Of a stretch of DNA of 64,000 bases, positions 35,801-48,400 are shown one piece after another. The translations under genes were made by a program, and so were the position numbers. A model generated the notes under the pieces. It had not been told where the DNA came from. It was given only the letters and a program-made list of their open reading frames with translations, and ran no database searches. Each line of letters begins with the position of its first letter. The first letter of the stretch is position 1. Source of the DNA: Anas platyrhynchos (taxonomy: Eukaryota; Chordata; Aves; Anseriformes; Anatidae); assembly GCF_047663525.1 (NCBI RefSeq), contig NC_092612.1:5799501-5863500 (forward strand), given 5' to 3'.

Positions 35801-38800
35801 GGTTTTCCTAAAGAAAATACCTTGTCTGAGTTTAAAATGCGTACCTTCCTACCACATCTTTCTCTCTTGTTTTCAATGTAATGCGGCTTTCACCTCAAGC
35901 CTATAGTTTAGTGCTAGGTAAGGTCTTTTTGATTGTTATTATTTGTTATTATTGTATGTAGTTATTCAGTGCAGTAACAGTTCAGTAGCTGAATGCAGTC
36001 CTTACTGTGTTCATGACGAGAAGCCCTCTTCCCCCCCCAAAAAAAGTTTATATAACTAGCCTGATAACACCGTTGGGATTTCGGACTGTGCCATGGGTTC
36101 GGGAGACCACTCTCAGCAATACTTCCTTTAAATTGTAATTCAGTTCTTCTAGTTTTTTCATGCTCCGCTGACCGTATGCGCAGCCCTACTGTGGGTGGAA
36201 ACAGCCCCTGACCCCAAGGGGTATGGCCTGCCTTGTGTGGTTATATCCCAGAACGTGGCAGCCTCGTTTGCACCTCCTCCAGGCTCCGCAGTAACCCTGT
36301 GGCCCGAACTCCATGGTTTTTGCTGTGCTTCCACGCTCTAAACTGAGAGTAGGTGGGATTTCTTAGGTGGGAAGAAAACATTTTACCTATATTGAAACAG
36401 TTGTGAGTGATATGTACTAGACCAGGACTAAGTACCATCTTTTTTGTTTACTCTGTCAGATTTTAGGGGTTCTTTTTGCAACATTGTTACATTGGGGGAA
36501 AAAAACAGGCTGTACTTTAAATGTAGCAGACTCTCTTCTTCTACTTCTTCTACACTCTTCAGTAAGAAGTGGTTGTGAAATGTCACAAGTATTAAGGCTT
36601 GTTGCTTGCTTCACCAGTAACCTCAATTTCACGTTTGTAGCCTTGGCCAGTTACAGGAAAAGCATTGTTTTCCAAATCCCACATCTTTCAAAAACAAAAC
36701 TTTGGTTATGAGGAGCGGACTGGAGCTGATAACTAGTTATCAAATTCAGTCTCTCAAAAAGTATCACCCATAATTTCTGAAGGCATAGGAGATCGGTATC
36801 TGCTCACGTATACCTTCCCTTCGTTCCTAAAAGTCTTCCAAATATTCAGTAGGAGGTATAATGACTTAAAACAGGTAAAATAAACTGAATTCCTTACATG
36901 CTACAAGAATGCTTTTGCATAATGCTACATCCCTCAAGGCAGGGCACAATCGTTTCCAAATTCAGAAATGGATAGCAATATACAAATGGCTTGTCATCAG
37001 AGTGAAAAACTCTCCAGTCTTGACTGGGTATTAAGTGAATCTGAAGTATGACTCTCGTTGTTCTTTTCTTTAAACTTTCTGCACAAAAGCAGGAAAGTTC
37101 TGATCAGTGGTACCATGACTTTTTCTGGGTGGTCAGTTTTGTGCCTGCAGGGACTAAGTGAGAATAGAGATAATCGTGGTTGCCAGTTGTAAGGGCCGAG
37201 TGAAGCAGGAAGCAGAAAGTGGGAATGACCCGCTTAGAGTAGTTGCCATGTGGAACAAAGATAAAATGCTGTGTTCAGGATAAACGAGGAACATTCCAGT
37301 AATGCTTTGTTACCACGAGCAAATCTGCTGAAGGTGGAAAGCCTTATATCCAAGTAACTATAGTACTTGTGATAACTAAGAATGAGGTTTTACCTGTGTT
37401 TTTTGAACAAAACCTCTTATTTTGGAAAGAATGTAACTGTGCTATTGGTCGATGTTCTTGAACATCACGATGTTCGTGATGATCTTGTTCTTTGGGACTT
37501 GAAAGTAAACGCTGTGCTTTTTTTTTAAGGGAGGTGATGTAACTAACCATGATGGAACAGGTGGACGGTCAATTTATGGAGATGCATTTGAAGAAGAGAG
37601 CTTTGAAGTGAAGCACACGGGTCCTGGATTGCTGTCGATGGCAAATAGGGGTCGGGCTACGAATAACTCTCAGTTCTTCACAACACTCAAAACAGTAGAA
37701 GCCTTGGACTTTAAACACGTGGTGTTTGGTTTTGTGACAGATGGAACGGATGTTGTGAAAAAGCTCGAATCCTTTGGTTCTCCCAACGGGTTAGTAAGTG
37801 GAAGAGTTGTCATTACAGACTGTGGGCAAATAGAGAATTCTGGCTTTTGAGTATACAGATGTTCTAGCAGTATAAATCAGTATTTAGATGTTATTGATTA
37901 ATTATTTCCACTTCCTTAAAAAGGACACTTCTGATGTATAAATGTAAAATTGCAGCTTATGGTTGTTTTTTATGTGTTCTAATTGATTTTTTTTGCATGT
38001 TAAATAAGTTCAGACACTGGCATATTTTGGGTGTATTTGTGTTATGACATATTTGTATGGAATGTCAAATTTTACAAATTAAATCTTAGTCTTGTCAAAA
38101 TAACTATTGTCTTCACTTTGGCTTGCTGAAGAGCAATTTGCATCGCGTTGTGTACTTATTTTGAACGTGCTAATTGATGTTGATGGTCAGTAGACGGAAG
38201 GCCTTTGAAATGTCATTCTTCCTCTGATGAGCAGTGAGGAAGCTGAGGCAGCTGGGCAGGTGCTGGTCAGGTGGATGCTGTTTTGTGCTGTCTGCAGGCT
38301 CTTGGGCACTTGAGTACTTTGAAAGGTAAAGAGCAGTTCTTATGTGCAGTCTGCCACAGGATTTAGTTCATACTTGCTCGGGAGATTACCTTCCAGACCC
38401 ACGTTGTTTTTGTACATGGTATGTTAAAGTGGCTGGTAACTTTTCGTGACAACCATCTCCTGGAGTGTTATCTGGGAAGCTGTGGTGCAGAGGGGGAACG
38501 TGCATGGGTAAGTTCTTTTTAACTTCTCTCTTACAGCTCGGCGCCAGGACTATCAGTATTTTTTTCAGAACAGCCGACTTGCTGTTCATATATGCAGTTA
38601 GAGATGACTATAGACATCACATGTTTCTGTCACGCGCTATATCTTCATATCATGCTTTACTTCTGAGGCTAGCGAGAGCAACCCTTCCCTCAGCCTCTCC
38701 AGGGAACGCTGCTTACACAAGCATTACCCTGCACGCCCCTAGCGCACAGATTCGACCCGTGCCTGCGTTACACGGAGCTGTAACCCAACAGCGAGCCTCT

Positions 38801-39442
38801 CCCCTGCTCGTCCCCGTTTCAGCTCCACAGCACGGGACGAGGCCCCGCCATTGTTCCCGTTAACCCCCTCCGCCCGCCCCGGTCCCTCAGCGCAGCGGCC
38901 GCCTCGATTTCATGTTGGTAGCCTTGGCCAGTTACTGGAAAAGCATTGTTTTCCAAATCCCACATCTTTCAGAAACAAAACTTTGGGTATGAGGAGCGGA
39001 CTGGAGCTGATAACTAGTTATCAAATTCAGTCTCTCAAAAAGTATCAGAAGGGTCTTCCTATGCAATTACTTTGAAAGTGTTGTACATCTAAAATGTGCT
39101 TGTTGTGTGTTTTCCGTTCAGAAATCGTTGAAAGGATTCCAGTTCGCTAAGCTGTATTTTGAAGTAAAGGAGTATGAACTTGCTAAAAGGTAATACGCGT
39201 TGCTGTATTCTGCTATTCTGTTCTCTAAAGTACTTTAGAAAAGCTAAGTGAATATGAAGTAGACTGGAGAAATCAAGATCACTATCATGCTGCTTTACAG
39301 TAGCAGTAGATGTGGGTATCAAGTGCTGTTTAAATCTTTATAAAACAGCAACTTAGATAATTAGTTGCGTGATATTGAAAAACTTGCTGTTTGAAATGGC
39401 TTTTATTCCATTGTATTATGAAGTAATTACAGTTACAGTTTC

Positions 39443-39483
<41 letters not shown>

Positions 39484-42400
39484 TAAATACCAATACTTGG
39501 TGGCAAATAAGTAGCGTCTGTACATGTAAAAATAATGTTGTTCTGTACTTTAAGGTCCAGACCAGGTATCTGGAACCAACCATGACTGCATTTCCTGTAT
39601 CACATGTTAAATTCCTGCCCCGCTTCCGTGGACACTGGGGGGGGGCGGGGGAGGACAGAGGGACTCGTATTATTGAGGAATATTGATCCTTTTTTTCCTT
39701 CTCCATAGGTATATATCTACATACCTCAGTGTGCAAAAGAGAGATGCGAGAGCACACAGATTTCTTGGACAAATTTATGAAGCTGAGGACAACATAGAAA
39801 AAGCTTTTGGATGTTACAGGGTAAGTACTCCACCGACCTCCGATGTCCTGCTTTAATCCATTGTAAAGGGACTTTTAAAATCATTCTGTTCTGGACTTTT
39901 CTTAAATGCATAGAAGAAAACATGTTTGTGGAAAAAGTGTAATATGTATGCTTTCTGTTGCCAAAGGTGTATATGACGTACTGCAGAGGGGATTCTTCAT
40001 TTGATGTGTTTTGCTTCATCAGTATTTTTTTTTTAAGATGATTCTTTTGTGACCTAGACTGGGTCTTTGTGCTAGCTGCTACTAAATTCTTTCCATATCT
40101 TACATTGCCCTTTGGATTAGGGAATTTGACAGCAGTGACAGATTCTTAGCAAGGGCTCAGGTGACAGCAGTAATCTAGTTGCTACTGGAAGACTAGACCT
40201 AGGGTGTTTTCTAGTTGTTCGTATTTATTGCTTTTTTGGGGGGTTTTGTTTGGGGGGGTGTGAGATGGGGCAGGGCGAACATAATTGACATTTATTTGTA
40301 TGATTGCCCAATGAAAAATTCACCATCAGAATGCCTTTGTTCAGGTTTTGGGGAGGGAGAGGATGTGCTCAAAAGTTTTGCTGCCAATACATCCCAGCTT
40401 GTCGTAGGGTGTGACTTAATTATATATTTCTTCAAAAATGTCTATATGGAGTTAGACTAAAGGTACGTAAGAGTCCAGCTGCCTGCGTATAGCTGGTGGT
40501 GGGGGCAGAGTAGCTGGCTTCTGCGTTTTTTCCCTTGGAAATTCTTTCTTTTCTGAATTTTTGCTCTTTTGAGTTGCAGCAGATGTATCTGGGTGCTGTA
40601 GACTAGTGATGCATTTAGCAACTGAGGTCTTTCTTAACTCATTCAAAAAGTATTTACTAATAGATCTGTCTAATTTGAATACCTGTGTCTTTTCAATGAC
40701 AGTTATAATTTTCTTTCCCATTCTGTGTGGATTGCAAGATCAGGTTACCTTTTTTTTCCTGCCTTTTTTTCCAGTGTGCGTGCATGGGGAAAACTAGCGT
40801 TCTGTGGAGTTGAACCCAATGCAGAAAGATCTAGTACTGAAGATAGCGGAGTTACTGTGCAATAATGCCGTCACTGATGAAAGAGCAAAATACTGGGTTG
40901 AAAAATCTGCTAAGTTGTTTCCTGGAAGCCCTGCTGTTTACAAGTTGAAGGTAAATGCCAATTTCCAACCTCTGTTCTGTGACGTTCAGAAGCTTCTAGC
41001 GTCTGACTGGAGGAGTACTTTTCCTGTGTCATCTTCTGTAAAACTTCCTGGCTAAATTATTTTAGAATCTTGAGTATTAAATCTAATGGAATTAATATTC
41101 TTTAGATGTAATTCTTCTAGAATGTATTCTATTTTTCTAGATTTCCTATTCTTCTATTTAAAGAAATGTTAATTTCTCTGCCATTTGACACTTCGGTCTA
41201 GCTTTCAAGAAAACTGCAACTGCAGGCTTTCGTACACTTGTCAAGGTTTCAGGGTTGACAGTCTTCAAAAATGCAGGAAAATCATGTTAGTAGTCACATC
41301 CAAGAAGTTAAGACTAGGTAGGCAGTTCTCTATTTATTGTGTGACTGGCAGGAAGGTATCAGGCCTGAGAACTCAGACTTCCTTGCCCTCTATGCTGCTT
41401 GTTTGTTTTCTAAATTTGGATTAAATAGAGCAGAAAGTAAGGAATGCTCTAACTCTCGATTGCTGCGTAAAAGCCTTCAGTCGCACAGTCTGACTTTTGC
41501 ACAGGTATTAGTTTTGTGTAACACAGCAGCAATGACACTTAGTCTTAAGATGTTTGTTTTAGACAGGCTATTCTGTGGCAGGGTATGCTGCCTTTGAACC
41601 AAATGGTTTCACAAGCTGAACATGCCATCCATAAGAGACAAATTCTGATTCTTTTTCCCTATTTTAAATGTTTGAGTGTTTCATTAAGCTTCGTAATAAC
41701 TGGAAGCTTTTCAGCTTTAATAGTTTAAGTAATGTAGTTTGTGTGGTGGAGGCAAGAGTTGTCTGTTAATGTAGTTGTTGAAAAGGCCCACATGCAAGAT
41801 GAAATATTAATGTGTTGCCTTCATGTTCAATAGGAGCAGTTGCTGGATTGTAAAGCACCATCGCTAGCGGAACTTCATAAATACGATGTTGGTAAGAGGC
41901 GTTACTCTCTGAAACTCAGCATAAACATGACTGTCTGTACCAGAGGTTCTTCTAGAAATACTTCGTATTGCAGTAAGAGACAGATAGCAACACTGAACAG
42001 CTAGTATGGCCCTAATCACTCCAAAAGAGTGAATATGTAAGGAGTTTCAATTTATGCTGTAACATGTTGCTGAGAAGCAGTATTGTTATGCTTGGTTCTT
42101 AAGAATCTGTCACATACTTCCCTACTTCTATCCTTTCTGTGTTCTCTAGTCTGTTCTGATCCATTTTCATTTGCTGCTGCCTGTTTAGCTCTTTGTGTTT
42201 GGACATCGGTAAGCGTCAATGGGAAGGCAGGTCTGTCTTCCTATGTGACCTATGAATATAGGCTCCGAATATGTTTCTAACCACCTAAGAATGAATTCAG
42301 CTCTGTAATAATGGCAGTGTCGGACTAATACTGGTTTGGAACAATGGGCAGTAATGTTTGTGTTATCGTCATTTGTGCCAAAGATGTACACTTGGGTCTT

Positions 42401-45400
42401 CAAGACAGAACAAGGGAGGACCAGGAATGACAAAAAGGAATTTGCATTGGGGCTATATGGGTGCTCACGCTCATTGCTAATGTAGTCGGTTAGGTAGGAC
42501 TAAATATTCGAGCAAGAGGCGTATCTATTAGTATTTTTAGAGTCGAGTGTGAGGCAGCCTTTATCAGAAATGAAAGTGCTCAGGTTCCCTAAATGGTGGA
42601 CTGGCTTCTCTTTATTCTAAACTAAATTCTTAACAGAGAAACTGTGACTATTGTACATCAATTCTCATTGTATACAACTAAATTCCTCTTAATTTACTCA
42701 GTAGCAATTTGTTAAATTGCAGTTCTGAAGTGTTTCACTCAACGGGAAATAGGAGAGGTCCGGGTCTATTCAGCAGTTAATCACTTTCCTGAAGCCATAA
42801 CAAAAAGGAAACTTTGGCTACCTCATGTTTCAGTCCGTGCATAGATTGATTCAAACAAGTCATGGAACAAAACTTTGAGCATTTCTCCGTAATTCTTTAG
42901 GAGATTACTTTTTCATTTCAATATGTCTTGCTTTATGCTGGTCGCTGTAAACGCTTAAAATACACTTTCGCTGGTTTGGATAAGCAGTCTTTATTTATTT
43001 AAGACTATATTTTTAATGTAAAGTGTGTTCTTTTTCTCCACAGATAACACCTTACCATCCCATTTGGGTAAAAGTCAGAGTAATAGCGAACTGCAAGTCG
43101 CCCGTCAGAATCTCCAGGTAGGAACTGTAATGGCCTCAGACATTTTGTAATGATCAGTAATGTTACAAAGATTCTCACTTTTGACAGAGAATTCAGAAAT
43201 TACTAACTATATCACTGTCATCATCCACCTCTTCCCCTAAATTAGTTCACTGACTTGGTAATGACATGGGTAGTGGTTAGATCAGATATTTGCTCTGCTG
43301 AAGGGAGTTTGAACACAGTGCTATTATTCCAAGAGTTGTGTCTTGTGATGCGGTGTTGGCATGGAGAGAAACACCTGCAAGCACTGCTTTTCCTGACAGC
43401 ACCTGAAACTATGCTCTTCACTCTGGGTATTCAAGAGCACTTGCCCTCTTGACTTGATCTTCTGTGAAGACCATCCCTTCTGCCTTTACTTTTCTGCTGC
43501 TGGTGACTCCCAATAGTTTATCCACCAGCAGGCTTGGGCCACTAACTAAAGAGCTCCCAAACCTGCATTGGTTTTATTCTGTAACAGCTTCTGTGCTTCT
43601 GCTAGATTTCCTGCTGGGACTGTCTTTTGCACCATCCAAGATGAAAAGAATTGTGCGTATCTTTTTTCTCACCACTTTCCTAGAGGTGCTTTCCACTAAC
43701 TGAAGAAACAATACAGCAATCTAGTGTTTAGGGCACTGGACTCTTTTGTCTTACAGATAATAGCATTATCCAAAACTTCTGGAAACAAAATCCTACTTTT
43801 AATTGTCTATGCTGTTACTTGAACAGCCATGCAGAGTTGAATTCTGCATTTTGGAAGGCCAAGCAGTCCTGCCGCAAATCCAATTGAATGTAGATGGCCA
43901 TTAGGATACTTCTAATTAGTCAGCTATTGTGTAACACTATAATTAAAAACAAAACCTAAGCATATCTGCAGAGGAAAGAATTCTAGTTCACTATAAATCG
44001 GTAATTTCATGTGTTTCGAAGGCGTTTCAACATTTTTTTTCCTTGGTATAGAGGGAGCGTTCAGCACAGGAGAAATATGCACTGGAACTTGAGAGACGAG
44101 AACGTGCTCTAGTTGAGCGAGAAGAATTGCTTCACAGATGTGAAGCAGCTTTCGCTGCAATAAAAGATGCTGATGAAGACGTTTAGGCAGTACTTGGAAC
44201 TATGAAAAAAGTACAATAACTTACTTAGTGATTCTTATTGCTCCCCATACATTTTAACTTGCTTATAGTTTTCTTAAGCCATCATATGTTTGCTGGATAT
44301 AATGCTTATTTCTTTAAAGTGTTTGAAACCCCCAAATGAAAGATTTAGCATAAAAAGTGCCAAACTGTTGTTAGTGAGTTTGGTGTGGTTTCCAGTTCAG
44401 AATGGTGCAATGAATTGTGGGATGTGTAGGTACAGATTACTGTTGAAATTTGGGAAAACTAGATTAAAATGAAGCAGTTAACCACTGGGTTAGAGAGGTC
44501 AGTAAGACTGGTGCTTCCAGTATTTGCAGGTCTTCGGAACAGACTAGACAAACATTTGGCAGGAATGAAGTGATGCACTTTATTATGATACAGATGGTAC
44601 CCGATTTGATAATGGAATTGGATGGTTTAGACATCCTGGCACCACCTACAACAGCCCTGTGGTCTGTGAAATTATTGCCAAATCCCTGAAGAACTGTGAA
44701 ATTATTGTCAAAACCCCAAATATGCAAGCCTTATAAAGCATTGTGTAATGTGGTTTGGAGAAATTGAGAATATTAATTCTTTTTTTTTCCTCTCAAAACC
44801 TTTCACTTATAATTCTGCTGTCCCTGACTGTTTTGAAAGTTTATGGTCAATTTCAAGCCACCTTGCTCCTGTTCCATCCCAAGCTGGGCAAGCTTTTCCT
44901 AGGCTTGGTTAACTCTAAAGGTTTGGCCTTTTCAATGGAAGTAATTGAGCACTCCGTTTGGAGCCTATCTGTAGCATTTTCTTTGTTGATGAGATCATTT
45001 CTATATTTACCGCTTAAGTCCTTTTTGCAGCATGATAACAGTCTGAGAGTGAGGCTTAAGAAAATGTAGTGGATGGTTGAATTCCTAGTGCAGAAGACAA
45101 CACTTCTGAACAAAAAGCTATTTTCACATAGAAGATTCTCACGGTTTCTGAGAAATGGAATGTTACTTTCTGAAAACATTTGTTTTATACTCGGCTTCAA
45201 AGCCTCAGTGTTGTTTTTTTTTTTTCCAGAATCTGCTGGAAAATATTTAATTATATTTCAAATTTCCAGTGAAGGGGAAAAAAGACACATTCCTTGGTTT
45301 CTTTTTCAAGGCACGCAGGTTTTTGACTGTTACAAGTAATTGTCGCTTCAATTTTCCTTTGTTGCAGTTTCTTTTGTCTGTTTTTGCTTATATTTTAATG

Positions 45401-48400
45401 GTATGTACTGGTATTAAATTATATTGTGGACTAATAATAATAACAAATATTAAAAGATTACTATCTTGAGTTTCACAATTATTTTTTTCCAATTCAATGA
45501 AATGTAGCACGTATTGGATACATTCCTGGACATTGCAGGACAGGTGTTTAAGTACAGGTGAACTAAAGCGTCTTAACTATCAGCAGTGAATAGTTAGAAT
45601 ATTTGAAAGATTCAAAAAAGGGAGAATTGGGCATATTTGTGGTTAAAATGGATGCTAAAAGAAAAAAGAGCTAAGTGTAAACAAAAGCTTTGACATTTGT
45701 TTTCATTCACAATTCTTTCCCACACCTGACTTAACTGAGGAATGTACAAGAGGATCAATGAGAAGATCTAGGTATTTTCTGGAAAAAAAAAAAAAAAGAT
45801 CCATAGGCTGTACACCATGGCTCCCATTTTCTTTATATTTCTTCTTAATATGTGGTGTGGATGTTGCTTTCTTCACTACTGGTGGTATGTGCAGATTGGA
45901 CCATGAAGAATTACAAATTTGATCTTTGAAAGTTTGTCCTATCTTTTAACACTGAAATGGAACTTAGTTGAGAATTATTTCTAAAAAGACTCTCTTGTTA
46001 ATCACGTTTTAAAATTTGATATTTCTCTAGCAGCATGAGACAAAAATGAGCCAACTGAGAGAAACCTTGAGAAAAATGACTGATGAAAATAACGAACTGA
46101 GGTCATCGCTTAACTCTCTGAGGGAAAATAACGAATTGCTAAAAACCCAGGCAAGATTAATTATTTCCTGTTACTAGCTTTACGAGTTACAGTCAAGTAG
46201 TCAAGCAGTACAGTCAAGTTTATAAGTAGCTTTGCAAGTTACAGTCAACAATTTTAAATGTTTGAACAAGTTGTTTGCAAAATTGCTGATTTTGTTTCTT
46301 TAAGACAAGAATTGTGTGAATGGTTGTAAATACTTTCTGCTTCGTTTTCTAGTACATGAAATTTAGTCTCTCAGAGCTTTTGCAGTATTAAAGACTTTAG
46401 AGTTAGTTATTTTTGAAAGTGTTAATTAAAGGAGTATTTTCTCTGTTCTTAAAGGCATGCTGAGACAGTGGTTCACAAGAATACAACGTTAAAGTTTTCT
46501 TCTCACTTGACTTAAATCTGACCTAAGTGCTGACAAGCAAATTGCTGCCTAAACTCTTTTGACCGTTGCTCCTTCGGTGAATTGCAGTTCTGATGCTCTT
46601 GAGTATGATTAAAATCATCTGCTTCCTAGTCTCAGTAAAATCTTTCTTTCTCTTTCTCTTTTGTGCAAACTGAAGTATTCATAGAGGACTTACATGATGA
46701 TCAGGATGCTTGTTGTATCCATAGAGTATGCTACTTATATTTAAATGGTGGTTATAGTTTGCCCCATATTCTTTTCTCACAGTCGCAAGTGATATATGAG
46801 CAGTATCAGTAGTTAGAATTCTGAGTGAAGAGAAGAACAGTTGTCTGAAGGTAGATACAAGAAAACTTGTGAAGGTTTTAGAGAGATGTTCGTGTAGTTT
46901 GTCTTCAGGAACGTCTGGATACCTTTCACAGAGCTTTTCTGTACAGTTGTAGCAGAGGGACAGAATGACAATTTCACGAAATCTTTATTCTTCCAACAAT
47001 GCTAGTTACACAGTTAAAATTTAGCCTAAGTAGATTGTATGAAATAAAGCAAAGGAGTGTATTAAATGTATTAAAATGAGGATCATGCACAGATCATTAA
47101 ATATTTTCTTTCTCCTATGATCCATTTAGTTAGAATTATAAAATAGAGTGATTTTGTATGTGAAAATCTCTTCCCAAGGCTTTCATAAACATTTGTTTAA
47201 GCACAAAATAAAGCATGTGCGTATTACTAATGTACTCGTATATTTTAGTCTATTGGTATTGTGGTTTAGAAAATCATAGACTTGAAAACTGAAATAACTG
47301 ATGTTGTGGATGTGTTACAGTTACTACGGATTTCAAAAGTTTACGACCCCTTAACTATTCTTATGGACTGGATCTCAGACCAACACCTTAGCAAAATAGA
47401 AATACAAGAAGAGAGAGAGGGCAGTGAGAAAGCTCAGTGTGCTAAAGAAAACTACACTCTAGAAAATTGTATGAAGGTAAAGGCATTTGAATTTGTTTAG
47501 GTTGAAATGTTAAGATTCTTTGTATTATTTCTGAGTGTAACAGGTCTGCCTGTTTTACACACGCTTTGAATACATGAATTAAAAGAAAACAGCAGTTAAT
47601 CCTTCAGTATTAATTCCAACAGTGAGATGTAATAGATAATTTTTCATACAGATATTTATACAGATCATTTTTAAGGAAATGTGTAGTGTGCAGTCTGACC
47701 TTGAGATTCCACCTGTCTTTCTATTTTAAGTCACTTTTCTCAGCTGATAATTTATCTCGTGTTTTATCTGTAATACTGTATGTAATTCCTTTTTCCTAAG
47801 GAGACACACACGTCTAATTTAAAGTATTTTAGTGCTGATACTAGGTATTAAAAGTTCAAGTTATGTCTTATAAAAGATGATACCGTGCTATACTTGTAAC
47901 GCTTTTTTGGGATACCGAGGCTTGGAAATCAGTGAAGCGTTCAGGAAATCTGCTTTTTCTGTTTGTTTGTTTGTTTGTTTAATTATTATTCTATCTAAAA
48001 TTTGTAGCCCTTGGTATTAGACTTCAGAGCTTGAGCTCACACAATGTCTTTCCACTTTTTGTGTAAACCTGTGTAAAATGTAAATTCAGTATATAATTCT
48101 GTTACCTGTACCAGATCTGCCCAGTGAGTATTTGTACATGTAGTCTGTTAAACTCCGGGAATACGTTGATTTTAGTTTGGTTTAGTTTTGCTTAGTTTGC
48201 TTTTTACTTGTGGTTAGCTTGTACTGTAAGTTCGTATACTGCACGTAACTTTGCCATTCTGTATTTTTACAGCTTTTGCCTATGGTCACTGGACAGCTCC
48301 AGTGGATGCCATTTGTGGATCCTAAACTACATATGTCTGTGATTCAATTTATCTACTGGTCTCTAAGGCAGATAGACACTGGTAGTCAGGTAAATTCCCA

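Noticed and set aside
37530..37850. A processed PPIA (cyclophilin A) pseudogene
   Set aside because: The residues follow the RANBP2 cyclophilin domain rather than PPIA, an intron-type acceptor precedes it, and no poly(A) tail or target duplication is present.
38465..38863. 132-codon open frame before the GC patch
   Set aside because: No homology that I recognise, it crosses from AT-rich to GC-rich DNA, and it has no splice or poly(A) context.
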